From positions 1 to 49,239 of the forward strand of contig DAIQMR010000017.1 in assembly GCA_036788835.1 (NCBI GenBank): a stretch of 49,239 bases of DNA. The letters are read 5' to 3'. This stretch comes from JALCSJ01 sp036788835 (GTDB lineage: Bacteria; Bacillota; Negativicutes; Acidaminococcales; Acidaminococcaceae). Shown piece by piece: positions 1-8,351 of the stretch. Within the stretch, counting starts at the first letter, position 1, and each line of letters begins with the position of its first letter. The notes below the pieces were generated by a model, which was not told the DNA's origin, ran no database searches, and saw only the letters and a list, made by a program, of their open reading frames with translations. The position numbers and the translations under genes are program-made.

Positions 1-482
1 TTCAACTAATTTAAAGTGACGAATGCTGCCTAAATTAATGTGCCGGACAACACCATATACGGCATATTATTGATGAGAGAATTCAAATAGCTTTCCGTAA
101 GTTTGTTGTCACAGTATGTTTTATAATTATGCAATAGACGTTTATACAAGCCCTGCATAAGCTTTTTGCTCAAAAGCCGTGGCCAAATATTATCTGCCAC
201 ACCTGTCCAAGCCTCCGCTCTCATTAATTCTTCCCTATTGCAGAGGAGTACTAGTATGCCCCCCGGTTTTTTGTGCTTATTCAAGAAAAGTAAGTCTTTC
301 TCACAGACGGGCTTAGCCCAAATAATAATGTCACTATCGGAAACAGATTCCACAGTAAATTTCGGGTTTATAACATACTCATTAGTAAACCCCTCAAGGG
401 GCGATACTTCTTTGAATAAAGCTATTTTGCTTTTATCCAAGAAAAATAAACTTATTTTTAAATTGTAGTGATACATATGCAT
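1..482 (-). pseudogene. Receiver-like/PAS signalling protein, frameshifted and cut by the window edge
   Basis: The N-terminal ~110 residues (from MHMYHYNLKIS) look like a degenerate response-regulator-type input domain, and the end (TESYLNSLINNMPYMV) resembles the linker into a PAS domain as found in Negativicutes diguanylate-cyclase proteins. The frame stops at 30-32, but another frame continues coding-like sequence (INLGSIRHFKLVE) to the window edge, so there is a frameshift near 40-60: either a real mutation or an assembly error. Several in-frame ATGs follow AAGGGGAG; the one at 482 has the best spacing. A c-di-GMP-I riboswitch lies directly upstream, which fits a role in c-di-GMP signalling. 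The output domain is outside the window, so the enzymatic activity is unknown. Confidence 0.55.
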
Positions 483-545
483 CATCTCCCCTTGCCTGCC
501 AAGTAAAAAACAGCATAGTGCTCCCTGCACAATGCTGTGAAAAAT

Positions 546-636
546 CAACCTTATGCAGCTGGCTATCAGCACCATCTATGCTGACCCTATAGTTTTGCGT
601 CGCCGAATCACTTCGGTTATGCCCAATATTCAATTA
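546..636 (-). ncRNA. Cyclic-di-GMP-I (GEMM-I) riboswitch
   Basis: On the minus strand the RNA has a CCGAA-GUGA-UUCGG hairpin with a GNRA tetraloop (603-616), followed at once by the invariant-looking GACGCAAA core (about 594-601), then a second stem UCAGCA/UGCUGA around a UAGAUGG loop that could hold the tetraloop receptor, then AGCC. This order and the GACGCAAA joint are the diagnostic features of the GEMM-I family, which binds c-di-GMP. It sits between a good promoter (662-690) and the signalling gene starting at 482. The closing P1 helix is only weakly evident by eye. The on/off direction cannot be told; no clear terminator hairpin with a T-run is seen, so translational control is possible. 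Confidence 0.75.
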
Positions 637-661
637 ATAATAATTCTTGGTTCTTAAGTTT

Positions 662-690
662 AGTATAGTACATTGATTAGTATTTTGCAA
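662..690 (-). promoter_or_regulatory. Sigma-A promoter of the riboswitch transcript
   Basis: On the minus strand TTGCAA (685-690) is followed by 17 bp and TATACT (662-667). The start would fall near 655, just before the c-di-GMP-I aptamer. Confidence 0.65.
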
Positions 691-816
691 GTATTTTTTT
701 AATTTAAAAAACATGAAGGGACTTTTTGTATATGACTAACCGGAATTTAGGTATTTTGTTTTCCGCCCCTTTACTGTATAATTGTAAAAGTTGCTTTTAG
801 AAAGGATATTTTACAA

Positions 817-2373
817 ATGAGTTATTTGAATGTTACCAATGTCAGTCATTCTTTCGGCGGACGGGAAATCCTCAACAATGTTACTTTTAAATTGCTCCGT
901 GGGGAGCATGTAGGATTGGTGGGTGCCAATGGCGAAGGCAAATCCACCTTCTTGAATATCATTACCGGGAAGCTGCTTCCCGAAGAAGGGAAGGTAGAAT
1001 GGCCCGGCAAAATCACCGTGGGCTATCTGGATCAGCAGAGTACCTTGCAGGCAGGCACTACCATACGGCAATTTTTGCGGACTGCTTTTGACCATATGTA
1101 TGACATGGAAAAACGTATTATGGCAGCCTATGACCAAATGGCCCAGGCCAGCGAAGCAGATACCGAAAAGCTCATGGCCCAGGTGGGAGAACTGCAGTCT
1201 GATTTGGAGCAAAGCGGTTTCTATGAATTAGACACTAAAATCGAAGAAGTGGCTAATGGTCTTGGACTGGGAGATATTGGCCTGGACAGGGACGTGGCAG
1301 ACTTGTCCGGCGGTCAGCGGAGTAAAGTATTACTGACTAAGCTGTTATTGGAAAATGACAATATTCTGCTCCTGGACGAGCCGACCAATTACCTGGACGA
1401 AAACCATATCAACTGGCTCACTGCTTTTCTGCAAAATTACGAAAATGCTTTTGTGCTGATTTCCCACGATACGGATTTTCTCAACAAAGTTGTTAACGTG
1501 GTATACCATTTGGAGGACGCTTCCCTCACTCGCTACACCGGGGACTATGATAAGTTTTTGGAGCTCTCGGCTATTCATAAGGCCCAGCTGAACAGTGCTT
1601 ATGAGCGGCAGCAGCAGGAAGTGGCACAGCTGGAAGACTTCATTGCCCGGAATAAAGCCAGAATTTCTACTACCGGACGGGCTAAGAGCCGACAGAAAAA
1701 ACTGGACAAAATGACCATGCTTACCAAGCCTCAGGAAAAAATCCAGCCCCATTTTCATTTCCGGGAAGGCAGAACCCCCGGCCGGATTTTGCTGGAGGCC
1801 AGAGAATTGGTCCTGGGCTATGACCTGCCTTTGACCAGGCCTGTTTCTTTCAAATTGGAAAGGGGCAAAAAAATAGCCATTACGGGAGTTAATGGCTTGG
1901 GGAAAACTACTTTGTTAAAAACCCTTCTGGGAATTTTACCCCCCTTTACAGGAACCGTTATCCCGGGAGATTTTCTGGAAGTGGGATATTTCCAGCAGGA
2001 AGAACGGGAAAAGAATCCCAAAACCGCTCTGGAAGAAGTCTGGGACGAATACCCCTCCCTTACCAATTCTGAGGTTCGTGGTGCCCTGGCAGCCTGCGGT
2101 TTGACTAATGAACACATTACTACGAAAGTGTTTGTGCTCTCAGGCGGCGAAGCCGCCAAGGTCCGTCTGTGCAAGCTGATGCTCAAGGAAGTAAATTGGC
2201 TGATCCTGGATGAACCCACCAACCATCTGGACGTAGTGGCCAAAGAGGAGCTGCGTGCTGCCTTAATCAACTTCAAGGGCAGCATTCTCCTAGTCTCCCA
2301 CGACCCTGCCTTCTATGCTGACTGGATTGACGAAATCCTGAACATTGAAGACTGGACCACTAAAATAATCTGA
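817..2373 (+). CDS. ABC-F family ATPase
   Basis: A 518-residue soluble protein with two ATP-binding cassettes and no membrane segments, as in the ABC-F ribosome-associated translation factors and ribosome-protection proteins. Both cassettes look intact: Walker A GANGEGKS (36-43) and GVNGLGKT (~355), signatures LSGGQ (~163) and LSGGE (~440), Walker B LLLDEPTNYLD (~185) and LILDEPTNHLD (~462). The charged linker between them (~235-310, rich in K/R/Q) is the usual P-site-tRNA-interaction region. The start follows GAAAGG. An extended -10 (TGTATAAT, about 775-782) lies upstream. The subfamily and any antibiotic-resistance role cannot be assigned from sequence alone. Confidence 0.9.
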   Translation: MSYLNVTNVSHSFGGREILNNVTFKLLRGEHVGLVGANGEGKSTFLNIITGKLLPEEGKVEWPGKITVGYLDQQSTLQAGTTIRQFLRTAFDHMYDMEKRIMAAYDQMAQASEADTEKLMAQVGELQSDLEQSGFYELDTKIEEVANGLGLGDIGLDRDVADLSGGQRSKVLLTKLLLENDNILLLDEPTNYLDENHINWLTAFLQNYENAFVLISHDTDFLNKVVNVVYHLEDASLTRYTGDYDKFLELSAIHKAQLNSAYERQQQEVAQLEDFIARNKARISTTGRAKSRQKKLDKMTMLTKPQEKIQPHFHFREGRTPGRILLEARELVLGYDLPLTRPVSFKLERGKKIAITGVNGLGKTTLLKTLLGILPPFTGTVIPGDFLEVGYFQQEEREKNPKTALEEVWDEYPSLTNSEVRGALAACGLTNEHITTKVFVLSGGEAAKVRLCKLMLKEVNWLILDEPTNHLDVVAKEELRAALINFKGSILLVSHDPAFYADWIDEILNIEDWTTKII

Positions 2374-2503
2374 CCTAAAGATTACGACTCTTTTTTGTCA
2401 CAAAAAACCACTATCCTATTGAAAAAAAAAGGAATATAATCATAGCTGACATGGACTTTTAGACCTAACAAGGTCTTAGATAAATTTGAGGAGAGTGATT
2501 GCA

Positions 2504-5149
2504 ATGACAACAAAATGGGTTTATTATTTCAAGGAAGGCAATGCCAACATGCGTAATTTGTTGGGCGGCAAAGGAGCCAACCTGGCAGAGATGACCAACC
2601 TTGGTCTGCCGATTCCCCCAGGCTTTACCATTACCACCGACGCCTGCACAAACTACTACACATCCGGTCAAAAAATTACCGATGAGATTCAAGGTCAGAT
2701 TTACGAAGCTCTAAAATGGTTGGAAAAAGAAAACGATCGTGCTTTCGGCGACAATCAAAATCCCTTATTAGTTTCCGTCCGTAGCGGCGCCAGAGCATCT
2801 ATGCCCGGCATGATGGATACTATTTTGAACTTGGGACTGAACGATGTTTCTGTGGAAGGCTTTGCCAAACAAACTAACAATCCACGTTTTGCCTATGATT
2901 CTTATCGCCGTTTCATTCAGATGTTCTCTGATGTGGTAATGGAAGTCCCTAAGTCTTATTTTGAGAAAATCATTGATGAAGTAAAAGCTGCCAAAGGCGT
3001 TAAATATGATATTGAACTGACAGCCGAAGATATGAAGAATCTGATTGTCCGTTTCAAAAAAGTATACAAAGATGCCATGAAAGGTCAGGAATTCCCTCAG
3101 GAACCTTATATTCAGCTGATGGAATCAGTAAAGGCCGTATTCCGTTCCTGGGATAATCCCAGAGCTATTGTTTACCGCCGCATGAATGATATCCCCGGTG
3201 ACTGGGGCACTGCCGTCAACGTGCAGACCATGGTCTTCGGTAATATGGGCAATACTTCCGGTACCGGCGTTGCCTTCACCAGAAGTCCTTCTACCGGTTC
3301 TGCCGGCATTTACGGCGAATATCTGATTAATGCGCAAGGCGAGGACGTAGTAGCCGGTGTGAGAACACCCCAGCCCATTGCCAAGCTTGAGCACGATTTG
3401 CCCAAATGCTATGAAGAATTTATGTATTTCGCCAATAAATTGGAAGAACATTACCGTGATATGCAGGATATGGAATTCACCATTCAAGAAGGCAAACTGT
3501 ATTTCCTGCAAACTCGTAACGGCAAGCGTACTGCCCAGGCGGCGATTAATATTGCCTGCGACTTGGTAGACGAAAAGAAAATTACCCCGGCAGAGGCTGT
3601 CTGCCGCATTGAGGCAAAATCCCTTGATCAATTACTGCATCCCACATTTACTGCTGAAGCCCTAAAGACCGGCAAGGTTATGGGACAGGCTCTGCCTGCT
3701 TCCCCGGGTAGCGCAGGCGGTCAGGTTTATTTCACCGCTGATGACGCTAAAGATGCTGCAGCCAAAGGCGAAAGAGTTATTCTTGTACGGCTGGAAACTT
3801 CGCCGGAAGATATTGAGGGCATGCATGCTGCCGAGGGTATCTTGACGGCCAGAGGCGGCATGACCAGTCACGCAGCCGTAGTCGCAAGAGGCATGGGCAC
3901 CTGCTGTGTATCCGGTTGTGGTGAAATGAAAATCAACGAAGAGGAAAAATGGTTCCAGTTAAAAGACAAAACCTATCACGAAGGAGATTTTATTTCTTTG
4001 GATGGTTCTACCGGTATAATTTATGACGGTGATCTTGCGACTAAAGAAGCAGAAGTAAGCGGTAACTTTGGTCGTATTATGCGCTGGGCCGATCAATTCA
4101 GAAAAATGCAGGTTCGAACCAATGCAGATACTCCTACCGATACAGAAAATGCCGTTAAATTTGGGGCAGAAGGCATTGGCCTGTGCCGCACAGAGCATAT
4201 GTTTTTTGATGCGGAACGTATTCCTAAGTTCCGCCGGATGATTTTGTCCGATACTGTGGAACAACGGGAAAAGGCATTAAGAGACCTGATTCCTTATCAA
4301 AGGAATGACTTTATTGCCATGTACAAGGCTTTGAAGGGCCGTCCTATGACCATTCGTTATCTGGATCCGCCTCTTCATGAATTCCTGCCTAAGACAGAGG
4401 GAGAGATAAAGGAACTGGCTAAAGATATGGGACTGACCTATGACAGAGTGAAGGCTCGCTGCGCTGAACTGCATGAATTCAATCCCATGATGGGTTTGCG
4501 CGGATGCCGTTTAAGCGTTACATATCCGGAAATCAGCAAAATGCAGACCAGAGCCGTTATTGAGGCTGCTATTGCGGTGAAACAGGAATGCAACTATGAT
4601 ATCGTTCCTGAAATTATGATTCCTTTAATTGGGGACAGAAAAGAACTGCTCTTTATCAAGCATATAGTTATAGTAACCGCCGAAGAAGTCATGAAAGAGA
4701 AAAAGTTTTTCCTGAACTATAAAGTCGGTACTATGATTGAAGTTCCCAGAGCGGCACTAACCGCTGATGAGATTGCTAAAGATGCGGATTTCTTCTCTTT
4801 TGGAACTAACGACTTAACACAAATGACCTTTGGTTTCTCCCGTGATGATGCCGGACAATTCTTAAATAGTTATTACGCTAATCGTATTTATGAATTCGAC
4901 CCCTTTGCCAAACTTGACCAGGACGGCGTTGGTCAATTAATGGCAATGGCTGTGGAAAAGGGCCGGAGCATTAATCCCATGCTGAAATGCGGCATTTGCG
5001 GTGAGCACGGCGGTGACCCCAGTTCTGTAGAATTCTGCCAGAAGCTAGGTCTGGACTACGTATCATGCTCTCCTTTCAGAGTACCTATTGCCCGTCTGGC
5101 CGCAGCTCAAGCTGCTATCGCCTTAAAGCACGAACAAACAAAAGAATAG
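2504..5149 (+). CDS. ppdK: Pyruvate, phosphate dikinase
   Basis: An 881-residue enzyme that reversibly makes PEP, AMP and PPi from pyruvate, ATP and Pi; in anaerobes it serves glycolysis or gluconeogenesis. The N-terminal ATP-grasp domain starts with GGKGANLAEM, the central phosphohistidine domain has GGMTSHAAVVARGMG with the swivelling His at about 456, and the C-terminal PEP/pyruvate barrel has the catalytic Cys region CGICGEHGGD (~832). Length matches the family. The ATG at 2504 is preferred over an in-frame ATG at 2486 because GAGGAG lies at 2489-2494. A small inverted repeat (AGACCT/AGGTCT) lies just before the ribosome site. A strong terminator follows. Confidence 0.96.
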   Translation: MTTKWVYYFKEGNANMRNLLGGKGANLAEMTNLGLPIPPGFTITTDACTNYYTSGQKITDEIQGQIYEALKWLEKENDRAFGDNQNPLLVSVRSGARASMPGMMDTILNLGLNDVSVEGFAKQTNNPRFAYDSYRRFIQMFSDVVMEVPKSYFEKIIDEVKAAKGVKYDIELTAEDMKNLIVRFKKVYKDAMKGQEFPQEPYIQLMESVKAVFRSWDNPRAIVYRRMNDIPGDWGTAVNVQTMVFGNMGNTSGTGVAFTRSPSTGSAGIYGEYLINAQGEDVVAGVRTPQPIAKLEHDLPKCYEEFMYFANKLEEHYRDMQDMEFTIQEGKLYFLQTRNGKRTAQAAINIACDLVDEKKITPAEAVCRIEAKSLDQLLHPTFTAEALKTGKVMGQALPASPGSAGGQVYFTADDAKDAAAKGERVILVRLETSPEDIEGMHAAEGILTARGGMTSHAAVVARGMGTCCVSGCGEMKINEEEKWFQLKDKTYHEGDFISLDGSTGIIYDGDLATKEAEVSGNFGRIMRWADQFRKMQVRTNADTPTDTENAVKFGAEGIGLCRTEHMFFDAERIPKFRRMILSDTVEQREKALRDLIPYQRNDFIAMYKALKGRPMTIRYLDPPLHEFLPKTEGEIKELAKDMGLTYDRVKARCAELHEFNPMMGLRGCRLSVTYPEISKMQTRAVIEAAIAVKQECNYDIVPEIMIPLIGDRKELLFIKHIVIVTAEEVMKEKKFFLNYKVGTMIEVPRAALTADEIAKDADFFSFGTNDLTQMTFGFSRDDAGQFLNSYYANRIYEFDPFAKLDQDGVGQLMAMAVEKGRSINPMLKCGICGEHGGDPSSVEFCQKLGLDYVSCSPFRVPIARLAAAQAAIALKHEQTKE

Positions 5150-5165
5150 AAATATAAGACAAAAC

Positions 5166-5195
5166 AGGACGGTACTAAGTATCGTCCTATTTTTA
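5166..5195 (+). terminator. Rho-independent terminator of ppdK
   Basis: AGGACGGTAC / GTATCGTCCT stem with a TAA loop, then ATTTTT. Confidence 0.85.
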
Positions 5196-5197
5196 TG

Positions 5198-5269
5198 ACA
5201 AATTACACACAAAAAAGCACGCCTAACTCACGACTGAAGTCACGAGTGTGCGGCGTATGAGAGTATCAT
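5198..5269 (-). repeat. Dispersed palindromic repeat, copy 1, also a terminator
   Basis: A ~70-bp sequence nearly identical to 24493-24563. It contains the wobble-paired inverted repeat CTCACGACTG/AAGTCACGAG. On the minus strand an outer GCAC/GTGC closes the hairpin, followed by TTTTTT, so it would terminate the ABC-F gene ending at 5271. The CGACTGAAGTC(A/G)CG core resembles ends of IS200/IS605-like elements, but no transposase is present. Confidence 0.75.
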
Positions 5270-5270
5270 G

Positions 5271-6914
5271 TTATTCGCCTAAGTAGCTGCTTTCTTCGAT
5301 GATAGCGCCCATCTTTTGGCGCAGTTCTTTAATATCGGGATGCACAAGGTATTCATCATATTTGTAGGTTCTGTCTATAAAGCCCTGAGGCGTTAATTCA
5401 ATTACCCTGTTGCAAACCGTGGACAAAAGCTCATGGTCGTTGGAGCGGAGCAAAATCGTCCCGGGAAAAGCAATGAGGCCCTTATTTAAAGCCGTAATGG
5501 ACTCTAAATCCAGATGATTGGTAGGATCGTCAAACATGAGCACATTGGGTTCCAGAAGCATCATTTTGGCAAACATACAGCGGACCTTTTCCCCACCGCT
5601 TAATACGGTAGCCAGCTTCTGAGTCTCTTCCCCGGAAAACAGCATCCTTCCCAAGAAGCCTCGCAAGTAGCTTTCCTCTTGATTCTGAGAATACGGACGT
5701 AGCCAGTCTACCAGGTTCTCCGGCTTTTGGAAAAACTGCGTATTATCCTTGGGAAAATACCCCTGAACAGTGGTCACGCCCCATTTAAATTCGCCGCTGT
5801 CTGCTTCAGTCTCACCGCTTAAAATATCCATTAAAGCTGTCTGGGCAATACCATTGCCTCCGATTAAGGCTACCTTGTCCCCTTTATTCAGAGTAAATGA
5901 CAAATCTTGCAGCTGCTGGACCCCATTCACATTTTTATTCAGATTACTGACTTTTAAAATATCGTCCCCTGCTTCCCTGCTGGGTTTAAAGTTTATATAG
6001 GGATAGCGCCTGCTGGAAGGCTTAATATCATCCAATTCGATTTTGTCCAATAATTTCTTTCGGGACGTAGCCTGCTTGGACTTGGAAGCATTAGCGCTGA
6101 ATCGCTGTACGAATTCCTGCAGCTCTTTAATTTTTTCTTCTTTCTTCTTGTTGGCATCTCTGGCCATTTGCAGGGCCATAGTGCTGGACTCCTGCCAGAA
6201 GTCATAGTTGCCTGTGTAGATTTTTGCCGTACCGTAATCAAAATCCACAATATGAGTACAAACCTGATTTAAAAAATACCGGTCATGGGACACAACTAAC
6301 ACTATATTGGGAAAAGTGCTGAGGAAATTTTCCAGCCAGGCCACAGAATCATAGTCCAGGTTGTTAGTAGGTTCATCCAAAAGTAAAATATCCGGGGTGC
6401 CGAACAAAGCCTGGGCCAAAAGCACTCTTACCTTTTGTTTAGGGCTTAGTTCCCCCATGAGCTTTTCGTGGAGTTCCGGTTCCAGACCTAAACCTGCCAA
6501 AAGCTGTGCCGCCTCGGTCTCCGCTTCCCAGCCGTTTAATTCGGCAAACTCACTTTCCAGCTGGGCAACTTTGACACCATCTGCATCATTAAAATCAGGT
6601 TTGGCATATAATGCATCCTTGGCTTCCATAATATCGTAAAGCTTTTTATTGCCCATAATAACCGTCTTGATAACCTGATACCGGTCATAGGCAAACTGGT
6701 CCTGCTGGAGCATGGAAAGGCGCTGGCCCTGGTCGATAATAATCTTCCCATCGCTGGCTTCCTTAATGCCTGCCACCATTTTCAAGAAAGTAGATTTGCC
6801 GGCACCGTTGGCACCAATAATACCGTAACAGTTCCCCTCCGTAAACTTTAAATTAACATCTTCAAACAACACTCGCTTGCCAAAGCGGTGGGTCAAACTC
6901 TGGGTTAAAATCAT
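5271..6914 (-). CDS. ABC-F family ATPase, YbiT/YkpA-like, with degenerate second site
   Basis: A 547-residue tandem-cassette soluble ATPase resembling the YbiT/YkpA branch of ABC-F proteins, thought to act on the ribosome. The first cassette has Walker A GANGAGKST (~35-43) and LLLDEPTNNLD, with the signature replaced by LSPKQK. The second has GGNGIAQTA where GxxGxGKT is expected, so the Walker A lysine is missing, and DDPTNHLD where the catalytic Glu is normally found; its signature LSGGEK is intact. Degeneracy in this branch is common, but loss of the lysine suggests one site binds or hydrolyses ATP poorly. It converges on ppdK and ends at a repeat-encoded terminator. Confidence 0.9.
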   Translation of the reverse strand: MILTQSLTHRFGKRVLFEDVNLKFTEGNCYGIIGANGAGKSTFLKMVAGIKEASDGKIIIDQGQRLSMLQQDQFAYDRYQVIKTVIMGNKKLYDIMEAKDALYAKPDFNDADGVKVAQLESEFAELNGWEAETEAAQLLAGLGLEPELHEKLMGELSPKQKVRVLLAQALFGTPDILLLDEPTNNLDYDSVAWLENFLSTFPNIVLVVSHDRYFLNQVCTHIVDFDYGTAKIYTGNYDFWQESSTMALQMARDANKKKEEKIKELQEFVQRFSANASKSKQATSRKKLLDKIELDDIKPSSRRYPYINFKPSREAGDDILKVSNLNKNVNGVQQLQDLSFTLNKGDKVALIGGNGIAQTALMDILSGETEADSGEFKWGVTTVQGYFPKDNTQFFQKPENLVDWLRPYSQNQEESYLRGFLGRMLFSGEETQKLATVLSGGEKVRCMFAKMMLLEPNVLMFDDPTNHLDLESITALNKGLIAFPGTILLRSNDHELLSTVCNRVIELTPQGFIDRTYKYDEYLVHPDIKELRQKMGAIIEESSYLGE

Positions 6915-6980
6915 TCTTCTTCTCCTTAAAAAACATAATGTGTTATTATACCATACTTTATGGAAAAAAGGGCGATTGCG

Positions 6981-7106
6981 TTACCTGCGGATGAAAGCAT
7001 CAATATCTGTCAGTGCATATTCAGTGGGCAAACTGCTATTTTCGCTCAAAGTTTTGCTGTTGCGCCACATTTTTTCTATTGCAGCAATATGTTTATTATA
7101 AAACAT
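6981..7106 (-). CDS. Possible 41-residue small ORF
   Basis: An ATG at 7106 opens a 41-codon frame (MFYNKHIAAIEKMWRN... ending DIDAFIRR) just downstream of the pseudouridine synthase on the same strand. It has plausible amino-acid composition but only a weak ribosome site. It fills most of the 6915-7131 gap, where nothing else was found. Function unknown; it may be a gene remnant. Confidence 0.3.
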   Translation of the reverse strand: MFYNKHIAAIEKMWRNSKTLSENSSLPTEYALTDIDAFIRR

Positions 7107-7131
7107 TTTGGCACTATTGGATTTTTCCGTG

Positions 7132-7995
7132 CTAGAACTTTTCGGCAAAAAACATATCCAAAAACATTTTTGGCAAAGGACTGTAAATGTCTCTTTGCAG
7201 GCAGGTTTCAGGCTCTTGTAGTCCTATATGCCAGGCATGCAGGAAATGCAATCCTTCCGGGCCTGGCGCTCCATACAAATTGTCACCCAGCAAAGGATGC
7301 CCTATATAAGCACTGTGAACACGAATCTGATGAGTTCTGCCGGTGAGTAAAGAAAATTTTACCAAAGAAAACTTTCCATAATTTTTCAGTACAGTATACT
7401 CAGTAACAGCCGGTACTCCATATGTGAAATCTACTTGGCGTTCAATGATGCTTCCCTCTTTTCTGGCAATAGGAGCTTCTATACGTCCTGTCAAAGGCAA
7501 CGGACAGCCCCACACCAATGCCAGATATTCCTTGACCATCCTTTGCCGGCTAAGCACATAATGGGCAAAAGAATTTTTAGCAAAAAGCACTACTCCGGAA
7601 GTGTTTTTATCTAAACGAGACACAGGATGGATTCCCGCTTGTTGCCCGGTTCTTTCATAATAGGCAGCAACACGGTTAGCCAATGAACTACAGGAAAATT
7701 CTGTTGTAGGATGCACAAGAAGTCCTGCCGGTTTCTCAACAGCTAAAAGATAAGAGCTTTCATATAACACGTCAATCGGTTCATGTTCAAGAGCCAGAGT
7801 ATTTGTCTCAGATGGCAGTACCAATGACACCTCATCCCCGTCAGCCAGCAAAATATTGCTCGTAACCTTTTCGTCATTAACCAAAATATTGTTATTAGTT
7901 TTCAGTTTTTTATATGTAGTTCCCGAAATTCCCCGTTCCCGCAAAAAAGTCTTTAAATGCAAAAAGGGTAATTTACCATTATAGACAAATCTCAT
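7132..7995 (-). CDS. RluA-family RNA pseudouridine synthase
   Basis: A 287-residue enzyme that isomerises specific uridines in rRNA or tRNA to pseudouridine. An N-terminal S4-like RNA-binding segment (~10-60) precedes the catalytic domain. The family motif HPVSRLDKNTSG holds the catalytic Asp at about 129, and GRTHQIRVH (~225) is the usual second motif. The target site cannot be assigned; RluD-like and YjbO/YlyB-like members look alike at this level. Confidence 0.9.
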   Translation of the reverse strand: MRFVYNGKLPFLHLKTFLRERGISGTTYKKLKTNNNILVNDEKVTSNILLADGDEVSLVLPSETNTLALEHEPIDVLYESSYLLAVEKPAGLLVHPTTEFSCSSLANRVAAYYERTGQQAGIHPVSRLDKNTSGVVLFAKNSFAHYVLSRQRMVKEYLALVWGCPLPLTGRIEAPIARKEGSIIERQVDFTYGVPAVTEYTVLKNYGKFSLVKFSLLTGRTHQIRVHSAYIGHPLLGDNLYGAPGPEGLHFLHAWHIGLQEPETCLQRDIYSPLPKMFLDMFFAEKF

Positions 7996-8013
7996 ATGAC
8001 TGCTCCTTATGGT

Positions 8014-8290
8014 TTATTTATCCCTTGTTTCAGTTTCCTTCATTACCACATGTTTCCAGCTGAGTCCCAAAAAGCCCATTAACAGTTCTTGAACAATTCC
8101 CCAATCTTCAGATTCATCAGAGCCATGGATAAAAATATTAAATCCCACAGAACCTGCAGTAGCTATTTCTGCACCGTTTTGCAGAAAAATAAGAATTGCA
8201 CATAGAAGCAGTATTTTTAATACTTCCACACCGTCCTGTTTAAGTACTTTAAGGCTGGCAGTAAAACCAATGCCGGTAAAAAATATTCTC
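8014..8290 (-). pseudogene. Remnant of a sodium/glutamate symporter (gltS-like)
   Basis: The stretch FFTGIGFTASLKVLKQDG plus the following hydrophobic helix matches the N-terminal region of GltS glutamate:Na+ symporters, but only ~60-70 residues are recognisable against the usual ~400. The rest (HGSDESEDWGIVQ...) is unlike GltS. The open frame extends upstream to 8325, but those codons come from the transcription terminator of the next gene, so there is no genuine start. Probably a decayed fragment. Confidence 0.55.
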
Positions 8291-8297
8291 ATAAAAA

Positions 8298-8338
8298 AGG
8301 CTGTAACATAATGACTTTTTGTCATTTTGTTACAGCCT
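8298..8338 (-). terminator. Terminator of the binding-protein gene
   Basis: 18-bp stem AGGCTGTAACATAATGAC / GTCATTTTGTTACAGCCT with one mismatch and a five-base loop, followed by T6 on the minus strand. Confidence 0.9.
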
Positions 8339-8351
8339 CCTATTGTTTTAC

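Noticed and set aside
5198..5269. Complete IS200/IS605 insertion sequence
   Set aside because: Only end-like palindromes are present; no TnpA or TnpB coding sequence.
8014..8325. Functional small membrane protein
   Set aside because: The first codons are the neighbouring gene's terminator, and the rest is a GltS fragment.
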